Shown here: positions 50,908 to 60,344 of the stretch, piece after piece
Numbering within the stretch: the first letter of the stretch is position 1
How the letters are laid out: the number at the start of each line of letters is the position of its first letter
Source: Streptomyces smyrnaeus
GTDB taxonomy: Bacteria > Actinomycetota > Actinomycetes > Streptomycetales > Streptomycetaceae
Assembly: GCF_017676345.1 (NCBI RefSeq)
Contig: NZ_JAFFZM010000007.1
Location: 186,001 to 250,000 of the forward strand
Direction: 5' to 3'
DNA length: 64,000 nucleotides
Notes under the pieces: generated by a model
The model's input: the letters and a program-made list of their open reading frames with translations, nothing else
What the model was told of the DNA's origin: nothing
Databases searched by the model: none
Position numbers and translations under genes: made by a program

Positions 50908-51842
50908 TCGCAGTCGTCGGCAGTCTCAACCTCGACCTCGTCACCTCGGTACCGCATCACCCGGTACCGGGCGAGACGGTGCTGGGCGGGGACATCGTCC
51001 GCCACCCCGGTGGCAAAGGAGCCAATCAAGCCGTGGCCGCGGCACGGCTCGGCGGCGAGGTCTCGTTCGTCGGCCGGGTCGGTGACGACGACGATGCCGA
51101 GGTGATGCTGAGCGCCGCCCGCGATCAGGGCGTGGACGTCGGCCACATCCGGCGGACCTCCGGCACGCCGACCGGCCGCGCCCTCATCGCCGTCAGCCCG
51201 CAGGGCGAGAACACCATCATCGTCAGCCCCGGTGCCAACTCCCGACTGAGCGCCGCCGACTGCGCCGCCGCGGCCGACACTCTCGGCCGGGCGCGGGTCA
51301 CCGTACTCCAGCAGGAGGTACCGGACGAGGCCAACCACGAGGCAGCGCGGCTGTCCGGCGGCACCGTGCTGTACAACCCCGCGCCCGCCGTCACCGGAGC
51401 CGAACTCCCCTCCCGAGTCGACCTGCTGGTGCCCAACCGCACCGAGCTCGCCGCGCTCGCCGGGCTCTCCTCGACGCCGGAGACACTCGACGATGTCTCG
51501 GCGGCGGCGCGACAACTGCGTCGCCTGGGAGTCGGCGCCGTCGTCGTCACCCTCGGCGGAGACGGCGTCCTGCTGTGCGAAGGAAACGCCGGCCTGCACA
51601 TTCCGGCCTTCCCCGTGACAGCCGTCGACACCACGGCGGCAGGCGACTCGTTCTGCGGCGCCCTGGCCGTGGGGCTGGCCGAAGGACGGTCGCTGGAGCA
51701 GGCCGCTCGATGGGCGGCAGCGGCAGCGGCCATCAGCACCACACGCGCCGGGGCGCAGCCGTCGCTGGCCCGACGCGAGGAGACCGAAGCCCTGCTCGCC
51801 CAAGGGGCGCTCGGCGAGTCGCTGCCCGGGGCACTCGACTGA
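50904..51842 (+). CDS. rbsK: Ribokinase
   Basis: A 312-residue PfkB-family kinase. GSLNLDLVTSVPHHPVPGET and the PfkB signature RHPGGKGANQAVAAARLG lie near the N-terminus, and FPVTAVDTTAAGDSFCGALA (catalytic base aspartate) near residue 245. The DTTAAGD form and N-terminal NLD are those of ribokinases. It phosphorylates D-ribose released by nucleoside hydrolase. The GTG start overlaps the LacI stop, so regulator and kinase are coupled. A strong terminator follows. Confidence 0.88.
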   Translation: MIAVVGSLNLDLVTSVPHHPVPGETVLGGDIVRHPGGKGANQAVAAARLGGEVSFVGRVGDDDDAEVMLSAARDQGVDVGHIRRTSGTPTGRALIAVSPQGENTIIVSPGANSRLSAADCAAAADTLGRARVTVLQQEVPDEANHEAARLSGGTVLYNPAPAVTGAELPSRVDLLVPNRTELAALAGLSSTPETLDDVSAAARQLRRLGVGAVVVTLGGDGVLLCEGNAGLHIPAFPVTAVDTTAAGDSFCGALAVGLAEGRSLEQAARWAAAAAAISTTRAGAQPSLARREETEALLAQGALGESLPGALD

Positions 51843-51906
51843 GACCTCGCCTTCCGCCCGCACCACCGTTGCCGCCCCGATCCACTGTTGCCTCCCCGAT
51901 CCGGCG

Positions 51907-51939
51907 ACGGCTGAGGCTCCGACTCGGAGCCTCAGCCGT
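51907..51939. terminator. Strong bidirectional terminator
   Basis: ACGGCTGAGGCTCCG (51907-51921) and CGGAGCCTCAGCCGT (51925-51939) pair perfectly over 15 bases with a 3-base loop, between the convergent ribokinase and secreted-protein genes. Confidence 0.85.
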
Positions 51940-51953
51940 GTGCAGCGGAGCTG

Positions 51954-52337
51954 TCAGCAGTGGTTCAGGGAGCCGCCCTCGTAGGTGACGTTGTCCCCGG
52001 ACGTCCAGCCTCGGGTGTCGGTCCCGGCCTTCCTCCCGTACACCCAGACGTTGCCGTAGTAGTTGTACGTGTAGCACCACACGTAGAACTTGGTGCCGCT
52101 GCTGATGCGTGCGACGTTGCCGCACTCCGCCGCGGGACGCGTCTTGAGGTTGTAGGTGCCGTTGAAGTACCCCCACGCCGACGAGTTGTTCCTGTACGAC
52201 TGGTAGTCGCAAGGACTGGCCGCCGCGCTCGGCCCTTCACTGTCAGCTGCGCCGGCAGTTGAAGCACCTGTGATGGTGCCTCCCACCAGACAAGCCGTCG
52301 CCCCCAACAAGGCAACGACGTTCCGCCTGACACGCAT
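51954..52337 (-). CDS. Small secreted protein, possibly SH3-like
   Basis: A 127-residue secreted protein with signal peptide (VVALLGATACLVGGTITGAS, cleavage near AGA-AD). The mature part has SGTKFYVWCYTYNYYGNVWV and YGRKAGTDTRGWTSGDN, a pattern seen in small SH3-like extracellular proteins, with four cysteines. Its role is unknown. A terminator lies immediately downstream. Confidence 0.72.
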   Translation of the reverse strand: MRVRRNVVALLGATACLVGGTITGASTAGAADSEGPSAAASPCDYQSYRNNSSAWGYFNGTYNLKTRPAAECGNVARISSGTKFYVWCYTYNYYGNVWVYGRKAGTDTRGWTSGDNVTYEGGSLNHC

Positions 52338-52638
52338 GAAGCCCCCTCCTGTCGGTCAGATGTTCCGCACAGCACACTATTTCGCCACCAAATCTCCGCA
52401 AGACCGCCTTATGAGACATACGAAACGCCACAAGAGCTCGTAGCCCGCTCCCAGGTCCACGCTGTACGGGACCCCGCAGTACGACGGCACCGAACGGAAC
52501 CCCCTTCTTCAGCGCCCGCACCAAGACCTGTCTCCACTTGCGACATTGACGCTCACATGAAGACATGCGGGCGTGCCGGTTCGAGGGATGGGCACCGCGG
52601 TTGACTGCTGAACGGCCTCCTAGGTCGCGGCTCTGCGA
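52338..52638. other. Intergenic region between a secreted-protein gene and an SDR remnant
   Basis: About 300 bases. CCCCCTCCT at 52342-52350 is the reverse complement of an AGGAGGGGG ribosome site for the secreted-protein gene; otherwise no gene, repeat or hairpin was recognised. Confidence 0.4.
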
Positions 52639-53040
52639 CTACCGGAGGCCGAGGTGGTTGGTGCCGAACATCAGGTCGTGGCCGTCCCCGGTCTCGCGGC
52701 GCGGCGGGTCGTCGAGCGCGACTTCTGCGTTATGGATCACCGCGTCGAGATGATCGAGGCCCAGCCTGTCGACAGCGGCCGTCAGGGACGACAGGTCGGC
52801 GAGGTCCAGCTGAAGCTGTCGCACGTGTGCGTCGGGGACGCGCGAGCGGATCGCGGCCATGGCGGCGTCGGCCTTCGCCGCGTCCCGGCTGCCGAGCACG
52901 ACGACGGCGCCGGTGGCGGCAAGCTGCTCCGCGACGAAGTAGCCGATCCCGGCGTTGCCCCCGGTGACCAGGAAGATCCTGCCCTCGGCGGACGGTAGCC
53001 GGTGAACGTCCCACAGTCGGCTCTGGGACGCGAAGGACAC
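52639..53040 (-). pseudogene. Truncated short-chain dehydrogenase/reductase
   Basis: 133 codons hold the N-terminal half of an SDR enzyme of the WW-domain oxidoreductase type: FLVTGGNAGIGYFVAEQLAA for the cofactor motif, VVVLGSRDAAKADAA, the NAG-like LDHLDAVIHNAE and GTNHLGLR directly before the stop. Full-length relatives continue from NHLGHF into the Ser-Tyr-Lys catalytic part, which is missing here. The gene was cut by a deletion or frameshift near 52640. Confidence 0.75.
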
Positions 53041-53236
53041 GATGACAGGCTCCTGGCGTTCGGGGCAGCGTGCTCATGCGGAACACCAACCCGTCCAAGG
53101 TCGCAACCTCCACCGACATACCGCCGGCAGATCACGGCCACCGCCGACAGTCTTCCGACACCTCTCCGGAGAGCTGCAAAGGGCGGCAAGGCCGCTGCAC
53201 CAGGCACCGGGCCTGGGCGGCATGATGTCCTCCGTG

Positions 53237-53959
53237 ATGAACAGCGCTGACCTGCGTCCTGCTGCCTGGATACCGGGGTACGAAGGTGGTCCCCTCACAT
53301 ACCAGGCCGGGCTCCTGGACGAGCCCCTGTTCTGGCTCGGGCACCTCTGCTCCCGTGCCCAGAGCGAGGAGACTGAGGAACTGTTGTTCGGCGCGGACTA
53401 CGACGCGGCCGGCGACTACCGGCAGCGCCTGTTGGACCGGGGCGATTGGCCGACGTTCACTGTCCCGCTCGCCGAGAATCACCGTCTCCACGTTGTCCAC
53501 CGCACTGTCGGGGACGACACCGGCACCGACTACTTCCTCCACCACCCCGACTGGGACCAGGCCGAGCTCCTCGCCCGGGACGACGGGCACTTCATGGGGC
53601 CGGGCCTGTCCTGGCCCGAGCTGGTGACAGCCGCGGACAACGAGCTGCCCGGCGGCAGCACCACCGATCCCGACGCCCGCCTGCTGCTCCTGCTACCCGC
53701 GTTCGGTGACGCCGAGGTACCCGACGATGCTGTTGTCCGACTGACGGTCGCACTCGGCGCGCGTACGAGCGTGGAAGCCCCCGAGACCCTGGCCTCTGCT
53801 CTCCTGGCGGACCAAGGAGCTCCCGGCCCGGCGCGCTGGACGACAGCCGGGCACGGTTTCTCCGTCAACGACGGCGAGTACTCGTTCCGTAATCCCGCCA
53901 ACCGCTTCGCGCTGTCAGCCGATCGGCTGTCCCGGGTGGCTACCGCGCTCGCACCGTGA
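53237..53959 (+). CDS. Uncharacterised actinomycete protein
   Basis: A 240-residue soluble protein I do not recognise. It begins near WIPGYEGGPLTYQAGLLDEP, has the acidic middle TVGDDTGTDYFLHHPDWDQA and ends with FRNPANRFALSADRLSRVAT. In-frame ATGs at 53222 and 53225 are other possible starts. Codon use is normal for this DNA. No operon partner is close. Confidence 0.65.
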   Translation: MNSADLRPAAWIPGYEGGPLTYQAGLLDEPLFWLGHLCSRAQSEETEELLFGADYDAAGDYRQRLLDRGDWPTFTVPLAENHRLHVVHRTVGDDTGTDYFLHHPDWDQAELLARDDGHFMGPGLSWPELVTAADNELPGGSTTDPDARLLLLLPAFGDAEVPDDAVVRLTVALGARTSVEAPETLASALLADQGAPGPARWTTAGHGFSVNDGEYSFRNPANRFALSADRLSRVATALAP

Positions 53960-54103
53960 CCGGGGCACGCCACCTCGAAACCCGGCTGGACATTCGGTTG
54001 ACCGGACGGACGACCGATGCGAGCGACGCCCCGCCGGCTCCTGGTACAGATGATTGCCGAGACCCACCGGCACGCAGGCACCACGCCGACATGGTCCGTG
54101 AGC

Positions 54104-54652
54104 TCATCGACGGGGCTGTCGGTCTGCGTACTGCTCCGACAACAACTCGAACACCCGTACTCGCCGACCGCAGGTGGGATTGACCGTCTCACGGACCGGA
54201 TGCATGCCCAGTTTGGTCATGATCCGCTCGGAGGCGTCGTTACCCACTTGGGCGATGCTGACGATCCGCTCCAGCCCTCGTTCTTCGAACCCGAACCGTA
54301 CTGCGGCCGCAGCGGCCTCGGTGGCCAGGCCCTGCCCCCAGTGGGAACGTCCCAGCCGCCAGCCGACCTCGACCGCCGGCAGCACCTCCGGCAAGAAGTC
54401 GGGCACCGAAAGGCCGGTGAACCCGGCCAGCTCGCCAGTGGACCGGATCTCCACGGCGAACAGGCCGAAGCCCCGTGATTCCCACTCGCTCTCCCACGCC
54501 TGGATCCCACCACGAGTCTGCTGCTCGTCACGGACGCTGCCATCACGGATCCACCGCATGACCTCGGGGTCGGCATTGACGGCAGCCATGGGCGCAACGT
54601 CTTCCTCACGCCAGCGACGCAGGATCAAACGGGGGGTCTCAAGCGTGACCAT
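54104..54652 (-). CDS. GNAT-family N-acetyltransferase (RimJ/RimL-like)
   Basis: A 182-residue acetyltransferase. It opens with VTLETPRLILRRWREEDVAP, the start typical of RimJ/RimL-type enzymes, has the acetyl-CoA loop region EVGWRLGRSHWGQGLATEAA (about 92-112) and FGFEERGLERIVSIAQVGND, then SERIMTKLGMHPV. Members acetylate protein N-termini, antibiotics or small amines. Monocistronic, with no regulator beside it. Confidence 0.85.
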   Translation of the reverse strand: MVTLETPRLILRRWREEDVAPMAAVNADPEVMRWIRDGSVRDEQQTRGGIQAWESEWESRGFGLFAVEIRSTGELAGFTGLSVPDFLPEVLPAVEVGWRLGRSHWGQGLATEAAAAAVRFGFEERGLERIVSIAQVGNDASERIMTKLGMHPVRETVNPTCGRRVRVFELLSEQYADRQPRR

Positions 54653-54787
54653 CCCATCATTCTGGATCAGGAAATGGGCGCTTCGCCATCCTCACCAGGT
54701 ACTTACGTGCTCGGCCTGACGGCCCAGCCCCAGTTGTTGCTGTGACTGCAGCAACAGGCTTCGGGGATGTTCTTGCGGCTCAGTTCA

Positions 54788-54985
54788 TCAGCGTCTTCCG
54801 CCGAATTGCCAGGTGTGGACCTCGATATGGTCGTAATGGTCGGAAGGCAGGGTGACGCGTGCGGTGTTCGGGTCCGGCGCCCGGACCAGCACCGCAGTGC
54901 CCGGCCAGCTGGTGCCGTCGTCGGAGAGCAGCGGCCCGTAGACGATCAGCTCGTCGCAGTCGGTGGGCAAGGGAGGTCGACGGTC
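54788..54985 (-). pseudogene. C-terminal remnant of a YciI-like protein
   Basis: The minus strand reads DELIVYGPLLSDDGTSWPGT, AVLVRAPDPNTARVTL and IEVHTWQFGGRR, the second half of a YCII-related domain. The N-terminal half with the catalytic histidine is missing, and upstream codons switch to an unrelated sequence. Confidence 0.6.
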
Positions 54986-55115
54986 TGCCCGGTGCCGAGG
55001 CCGAGCACCAGGTACCGGTTGCCACCGGCCCGGCCGCCGGCGAAGTCCCACATCGTGCGTCCCAGCACGTTGTGCCAGCGGCACAGCAGCACGTCCTGGT
55101 ACACGCGTCGGCAGC
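54975..55115 (-). pseudogene. Unidentified coding-like fragment
   Basis: In a different minus-strand frame, VYQDVLLCRWHNVLGRTMWD and RAGGNRYLVLGLGTGQTVDL look like real protein but have neither start nor stop of their own and run into the YciI remnant. The family was not recognised. Confidence 0.35.
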
Positions 55116-55157
55116 GGTGCATACGTCGTTGCAGAGCGGGTGCATAGGATCGCCGAC

Positions 55158-55904
55158 ATGGCGCTGCGACCTGTTCAGGTGAACATAAAGGCTCTTGATG
55201 TCACTGCCGTCGGCCGGTTCTGGGCGGAGGCGCTCGGCTGGAGCATGTATGGCACGGGGTCCGGGGTGACCACCTACGTCGGACCCGTCGGCGGCCTCGT
55301 CTGGCCGGACCCGGTAGCCGTCGGCATCGACGTCGTGACCGTCCCGGAAGCCAGGACGACGACAAAGAACCGCGTACACCTCGATCTCGCCACCACCTCT
55401 GCGGCCCATCAGGCGGAATTGGTCGCGCACCTTCAGACTCTCGGTGCCACGCCCGCCCACGTTGGTCAGGGAAGGGTGCCGTGGACGGTCCTCGCCGACC
55501 CGGAGGGCAACGAGTTCTGCGTGCTGGAGCCCCGGGAGGTCTACCGGGACACCGGGCCGATCGCCGCGGTGGTGGTCGACTGTGCGGACCCACGGGCCAT
55601 GGCCCGGTTCTGGGGCGAGGCGATGGACTGGGCCCTGCACAAGGTGACTGACGAACTTGCGGTAATGCGCTCCGCCAAGGGTGTCGGCCCGTATCTCGAG
55701 TTCCTCCGCACGCCCGGCGCGAAGGCCGTGCCGGACCGAGTCCACCTTGACCTGCTGCCGTACCCCGGTGACGACAAAGCGGCGGAGGTGGCCCGGCTGC
55801 GGGCCCTCGGTGCCACCGACCTCGACCTCGGCCAGGGCGACGTCCCGTGGACAGTCCTCGCCGATCCGGAAGGCCACGAGTTCTGCGTCCTCGCCCCGTC
55901 CTGA
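55158..55904 (+). CDS. Tandem VOC-domain protein
   Basis: A 248-residue protein made of two glyoxalase/VOC modules. Each ends in the same block: VPWTVLADPEGNEFCVLEP near residue 122 and VPWTVLADPEGHEFCVLAP at the C-terminus, showing internal duplication. Each starts with a strand and AVGRFWAEALGW or AMARFWGEAMDW. The substrate is unknown; relatives handle glyoxals, antibiotics or catechols. The ATG opens the first module. Confidence 0.83.
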   Translation: MALRPVQVNIKALDVTAVGRFWAEALGWSMYGTGSGVTTYVGPVGGLVWPDPVAVGIDVVTVPEARTTTKNRVHLDLATTSAAHQAELVAHLQTLGATPAHVGQGRVPWTVLADPEGNEFCVLEPREVYRDTGPIAAVVVDCADPRAMARFWGEAMDWALHKVTDELAVMRSAKGVGPYLEFLRTPGAKAVPDRVHLDLLPYPGDDKAAEVARLRALGATDLDLGQGDVPWTVLADPEGHEFCVLAPS

Positions 55905-56029
55905 CGCGGACCCTGGACGGGCACCCCGTCATGTCCGAGCTGGGTACTGTGCAGGATTCAACGGTGCGGTGCTGCGTCCGCAAGGGCGACGACAGTGCCG
56001 ACTCGGGCGAGAGCAGGGAGCGTGGAAGC

Positions 56030-56863
56030 GTGACAACGAACTGGCAGCTCGGCGAAGAGTTCGAAACGCCCGAGGGGACCATCCGATGGTCGGTCTTCGG
56101 CAGCGGAAAGCCGATGGTGCTTGTGCACGGCACCCCGTACTCGTCGTTCCTCTGGCGGGAGATCGCACCGGCGCTTGCTCTCCGCCGACAGGTCTTCGTC
56201 TTTGACCACCTCGGGTTCGGTCAGTCGGACCAACGTGAGGGGCAGGACCTGAGCCTCGCGGTTCATGCGCGGAACTTCGCCCACCTCCTCCAGCACTGGG
56301 AACTGTCCGGCCCCAGCGTCGTCGCCCATGACATCGGCGGAGCCGTGGCACTGCGCGCGCTGCTACTGGAAGAAGCGAGCTACTCGGACCTCACGCTCTT
56401 CGACGCCGTCAGTGGTGGTGAATGGGAGAGGGGACTCTTCCGACTGATCCTTCAGCACTCGGACGTCTTTCATCAACTCCCGGGCTACGCTCACGAGGCC
56501 CTGGTGGTCAGCCATCTGCGTAATGCCACGCACATCGGCTTTCGCCCCGGTGTCCTGGAGGCGTTCCTCGCTCCCTGGCAGGGCGCGGAAGGGCAGGCCG
56601 CGTTCTACCGTCAGTACAGCCAGATCAAGCAGGCCGATACGGTCGGTTACGAGCCCCTGCTGGGTGAGATCTCCATTCCCGTGCGTCTGATCTGGGGCCG
56701 TGAGGACCGCATTCTTCCGCCCCAGTACGCCGAGTGGCTACATGAGCGAATTCCCCATGCAGAGCTCCATTGGGTCGACGGCGCGGGCCACCTGCTCCAG
56801 GAAGACGCGCCGGCCCGGCTGATGGCCCACCTCACCGCCGACGTTCCGGCAGGCAGGTCGTAG
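56030..56863 (+). CDS. Haloalkane/haloacetate dehalogenase-like alpha/beta hydrolase
   Basis: A 277-residue hydrolase. The oxyanion region PMVLVHGTPYSSFLWREIAP has the HGTP-x-S-x2-W layout of dehalogenases, and the nucleophile elbow VVAHDIGGAVALRAL carries aspartate, not serine. RLIWGREDRILPPQYAEWL supplies the acid and VDGAGHLLQEDAPARLM the catalytic histidine. Aspartate nucleophiles occur in dehalogenases and epoxide hydrolases. The GTG start follows AGGGAG by nine bases. Confidence 0.8.
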   Translation: MTTNWQLGEEFETPEGTIRWSVFGSGKPMVLVHGTPYSSFLWREIAPALALRRQVFVFDHLGFGQSDQREGQDLSLAVHARNFAHLLQHWELSGPSVVAHDIGGAVALRALLLEEASYSDLTLFDAVSGGEWERGLFRLILQHSDVFHQLPGYAHEALVVSHLRNATHIGFRPGVLEAFLAPWQGAEGQAAFYRQYSQIKQADTVGYEPLLGEISIPVRLIWGREDRILPPQYAEWLHERIPHAELHWVDGAGHLLQEDAPARLMAHLTADVPAGRS

Positions 56864-56974
56864 GCCATATCAGCGTCGAATCGTAGGCGCGTCAGCGCCG
56901 ACTCGTCGCCGACCGTCTCCAACTCGGCACCAGGTCGGCGCAGCAGCGAGGGTCTTGTCGGCGGCGAGGCAGTT

Positions 56975-57901
56975 TCAGGCCGCCGAGATCCGAGGGCCCA
57001 GCTCGCGCGCCAGTGCCAGCGTCAGCGCGCGGAAGACCGCGACCTCTGGGTGCGGGGGACGGGAGCCGGGCTCGACCGCTCGCACCGCGAGGTAGCTGCT
57101 CTCCCACCGTGCGTCCAGCACCGGCACGAAGACCGCGCCCGGCCAGGCGTAGTACCGCGCGAAGGACTTCAGCCCCGAGCCGGCTGCACGGCCCGCGACC
57201 ACCCCTGTCAGGACCTCCTGCGGTGTCAGCGCGAACTCGGTGCTGCGGCGCGGGGATTCGTCACCGAAGTACAGGTACTCCGTGAAGGGGCGCGGCGTGT
57301 GCGGCGGTACGCGGAAGAAGGGCAGATCCATCACATCCGCGACGCGCACACCCTCGTCCCGCGCCGCCGCGTGCGGCGAGGATTCCGGTACGACGATGAT
57401 GCGCTGCTCCGTCGTCAGGACGTCGGCGGTCACCCGCTCGTCGTCCGGCGCCGGACGCACGAACGCGACGTCCACCCGGTCCTCCAGCAGCGCCGAGGAG
57501 TGTTCCGTGAAGTCCAGCTGTCGGATCTCCACCGGGACCTCCGGGCGAGCTCTGCGGAAGGCGTTGACCGCCGCCGGAGTCAGCTCCGCCGAGCCGTGGC
57601 CCATGATCCCGACCCGCAGCGGGGCGGGCGTCGCCCTCCGTCCGGAGACCAGTCCGGCGAGGTCCTCGCGGGCCGCGTCGGCGGCCGTGAGCAGCGTCCG
57701 CGCATGCCCGGTCAGGCGCTCGCCCGCCTGGGTGGGGCGGACCGGCGGCCCTCGGTGCAGCAGCCGCGTGCCCAGCTCACTCTCCAGCCGCGCCACGTGC
57801 TGGGTGACGGCCGCCGGGGAGAGGAAAAGTCGCTCGGCCGCCCTGCGGAAGTGACCTTCCTCCACCACCGCCAGGAAGGACGACAGCAGACGGAGATCCA
57901 T
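56975..57901 (-). CDS. LysR-family transcriptional regulator
   Basis: A 308-residue LysR protein: RLLSSFLAVVEEGHFRRAAE and LFLSPAAVTQHVARLESELG in the DNA-binding head, effector domain about 90-300 including PLRVGIMGHGSAELTPAAVN. It is divergent from an MFS transporter gene, with a LysR-type inverted repeat between them, and probably controls that gene. Confidence 0.87.
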   Translation of the reverse strand: MDLRLLSSFLAVVEEGHFRRAAERLFLSPAAVTQHVARLESELGTRLLHRGPPVRPTQAGERLTGHARTLLTAADAAREDLAGLVSGRRATPAPLRVGIMGHGSAELTPAAVNAFRRARPEVPVEIRQLDFTEHSSALLEDRVDVAFVRPAPDDERVTADVLTTEQRIIVVPESSPHAAARDEGVRVADVMDLPFFRVPPHTPRPFTEYLYFGDESPRRSTEFALTPQEVLTGVVAGRAAGSGLKSFARYYAWPGAVFVPVLDARWESSYLAVRAVEPGSRPPHPEVAVFRALTLALARELGPRISAA

Positions 57902-57940
57902 CCCGCCAGCGTACGACGTCGCGCGGAAGCGCCCCCACGG

Positions 57941-57961
57941 GCGTTCACGAGTCTTGAACGC
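57941..57961. promoter_or_regulatory. LysR-type operator
   Basis: GCGTTC (57941-57946), nine bases, GAACGC (57956-57961): a perfect dyad containing the T-N11-A pattern. A GCGTTC half-site recurs just before the MFS start codon. Confidence 0.6.
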
Positions 57962-58002
57962 GGGCGGCGCCGGGCCCCGGGCAGCTCGTAGAACAGGCGT
58001 TC

Positions 58003-59352
58003 ATGAGCACCACCCCGACCCTCGCCTCGCCCCCACGGCGCCACGGGCTGCGCGCCGCCTGGATCATGACGGCCTCCGGCTGGAGCGCCAACCAGTTCTC
58101 CGCGCTCCTCGGCTCCTACCGCACCGGGGCCGGACTGTCCGAGTCCACCGTCACCGGCCTCTTCGCCCTCTACGTCCTCGGTCTCGTGCCCGGGCTGCTG
58201 GTGTGCGGCCCGCTTGCCGACCGGCACGGACGCCGCCCGCTCGCCCTGGCCGCGCTCGCCGTCAACCTCTTGTCCACCATCCTGCTCATGGCCGGCTCGG
58301 CAGCGTCCGGCTGGCTCTTCCCCGGCCGGTTCCTGACCGGCGTGAGTGCCGGCGCGCTGCTCGCGGCGGGCAGTGCGTGGGTCAAGGAGCTGTCGGGCCC
58401 ACCGCACGAGAACCCCTCCGGGCCCGGAACCGCCGCCAAGCGCTCCGGACTCTTCGTCTCGGCCGGGTTCGCCTCGGGCGGGCTCGTCGCCTCGCTGATC
58501 GCCCAGTGGGCGCCCTGCCCGAGGGTCACCGCGTATATGCCGCATCTGCTGCTCGGCGCCGCCGCATGGGTCGCCACGCGCGGCGCCCCGGAGACCCGGC
58601 CCGGCACGGTGGCCGCCGAGGAGGGCCGGACGGCCATCCCGGTCGACTGGCGGCGGTTCCGTCGCGCCCTCCTCCCGCTCGCACCGTGGATCTTCGCGGC
58701 GCCCACCCTCGGCTTCGTCACCCTGCCCGGGCTGGTCGGCGGCGACCTCGACGGCTGGGAGACCGTCTACGCGGGAGTCGCCACCGCCGTCGTGCCCGGT
58801 GCCGGGATGGCCGTCCATCCGCTGGCCCGGCACCTGGCGAGGCGGCACCGCATCGCCACCGGAGCGACCGGGCTCTTGGTGATCGCCCTCGGGCTGCTGC
58901 TCGCCGTGCCCGCCGTCTCGGCCGAACGCCCGGCCCTCGCCCTGTTCGCGGCGGCCGTCCTCGGCGCGGGCTACGGGCTGACGCTCACCTACGCGCTCAC
59001 CGAGGCGGCGACGGTGGCCCCGCCCGAGCGGCTGGCCAGGGTCGGCTCGCTGGTGTGGACGCTGGCCTATCTCGGTATGTTCGCGCCGTACGTCGTCACC
59101 CTGCTGTCCGGCACTTTCGCCGCGCCGTCGCTGCTGGGTGCGGGGGCCGTCCTGGCGGTGCTGTGCTGCGCCGTGCTGGCTGCCGTGAACCGGCGTGACC
59201 AGGACTCGTCCGGGCGGTTCCGACAGGACGACCGCCGCGCCGACCCAGAGGGCCACTCCCCACCGCCGCGGACGGCCGGCGGCATCACCTTGCAACCGGG
59301 CCGCCGCAGTTCGGCAGGGCGGCGGCGCCGATCCCCGGCGTCGGGCCCATGA
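58003..59352 (+). CDS. MFS transporter
   Basis: A 449-residue permease with about twelve segments. WIMTASGWSANQFSALLGSY in segment 1, LADRHGRRPLALAALAVNLL for the signature loop, and RFLTGVSAGALLAAGSAWVK in segment 4. After segment 12 (near residue 395) there is a 50-residue basic hydrophilic tail (about 400-449). Substrate unknown; the divergent LysR gene suggests inducible export or import. Confidence 0.84.
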   Translation: MSTTPTLASPPRRHGLRAAWIMTASGWSANQFSALLGSYRTGAGLSESTVTGLFALYVLGLVPGLLVCGPLADRHGRRPLALAALAVNLLSTILLMAGSAASGWLFPGRFLTGVSAGALLAAGSAWVKELSGPPHENPSGPGTAAKRSGLFVSAGFASGGLVASLIAQWAPCPRVTAYMPHLLLGAAAWVATRGAPETRPGTVAAEEGRTAIPVDWRRFRRALLPLAPWIFAAPTLGFVTLPGLVGGDLDGWETVYAGVATAVVPGAGMAVHPLARHLARRHRIATGATGLLVIALGLLLAVPAVSAERPALALFAAAVLGAGYGLTLTYALTEAATVAPPERLARVGSLVWTLAYLGMFAPYVVTLLSGTFAAPSLLGAGAVLAVLCCAVLAAVNRRDQDSSGRFRQDDRRADPEGHSPPPRTAGGITLQPGRRSSAGRRRRSPASGP

Positions 59353-59375
59353 GGTGTGATCACTATGCTGACGAC

Positions 59376-60344
59376 ATGGCGGACATACCTCTTTCGGCGC
59401 TGGAAGTCGCGGTGGTCCAGGCCGACACCCGAGCCGTGGACACCCTGCGGGACACCGCTGCCTTCGCACAGGAGTTGGAGCGACTGGGCTACGGCCGTAT
59501 CTGGTACGCCGAGCACCACCACTCGCCCGCGATCGGCGCGTTCCCACCGGTGGTGCTGGCCGCACACGCTGCCGCTTCGACCTCGGTGATCCGGCTGGGT
59601 TCGGGCGGAGTGCTGGCTCCCAACCACGCGCCGCTCATGCTGGCTGAGCAGTTCGGAACGCTGGCCGCCTTGCACGAGAACCGTATAGACCTCGGAATCG
59701 GCCGCGGTCCCGGCACCTTCGACGAGGCCACCGCGCGGGCTCTTCGCCGCGGAGCCGGACCGACGACGGACGCCGAGTACCGGGACGACATAGCCGCGAT
59801 CCTGTCCTACCTGGTCGACGAAGTCGCACTCGGACCGCTGCCGGAGCCGTGGCTGCTGGCCTCCAGCACCTCGGGCGCCACGCTCGCCGCGGAACTCGGA
59901 CTGCCGGTCGCCCTCGCGCACCACATCCGGCCCGACAACACCCATGCCGCCCTGGACCGTTACCGGGCGGCGTTCACCCCGTCCCGCTGGAGCGAGCGCC
60001 CCCGGGTGCTGGTGTGCGTGGAGACCATATGCGCCGAGACGGAGGAAGAAGCCGCGCGGCTGGCCGGACCGATGGATGTCGTCAAAGCCGGGCTCCTCAA
60101 GGGAGCGAGTGAGATCCCCTTCCCCACCCCCGCACAGGCAGCAGCCCATACCTTCACGACGCAGGAACAACAGGCGCTGACCGGCTTCCGCGCCCAGCAG
60201 GCCACCGGGACGCCCGAGACCGTCGTGCGCCGACTGACGCAACTCGCCGATGAGACCGGAGCAGACGAGCTGATGCTCACCACGCCCGTCTACGACTTCC
60301 GAGACCGTGTCCGTTCCTATGAACTGGTGATGAAGAACTCCTAG
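59376..60344 (+). CDS. LLM-class flavin-dependent oxidoreductase (MsnO8-like)
   Basis: A 322-residue luciferase-like monooxygenase. Barrel words are AFAQELERLGYGRIWYAEHH, VIRLGSGGVLAPNHAPLMLA, FGTLAALHENRIDLGIGRGP and the C-terminal ETGADELMLTTPVYDF. It uses FMN or F420 and oxygen. The start ATG opens the first barrel strand. Close to the MFS gene (23 bases) and on the same strand, so possibly co-transcribed with it. Confidence 0.86.
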   Translation: MADIPLSALEVAVVQADTRAVDTLRDTAAFAQELERLGYGRIWYAEHHHSPAIGAFPPVVLAAHAAASTSVIRLGSGGVLAPNHAPLMLAEQFGTLAALHENRIDLGIGRGPGTFDEATARALRRGAGPTTDAEYRDDIAAILSYLVDEVALGPLPEPWLLASSTSGATLAAELGLPVALAHHIRPDNTHAALDRYRAAFTPSRWSERPRVLVCVETICAETEEEAARLAGPMDVVKAGLLKGASEIPFPTPAQAAAHTFTTQEQQALTGFRAQQATGTPETVVRRLTQLADETGADELMLTTPVYDFRDRVRSYELVMKNS

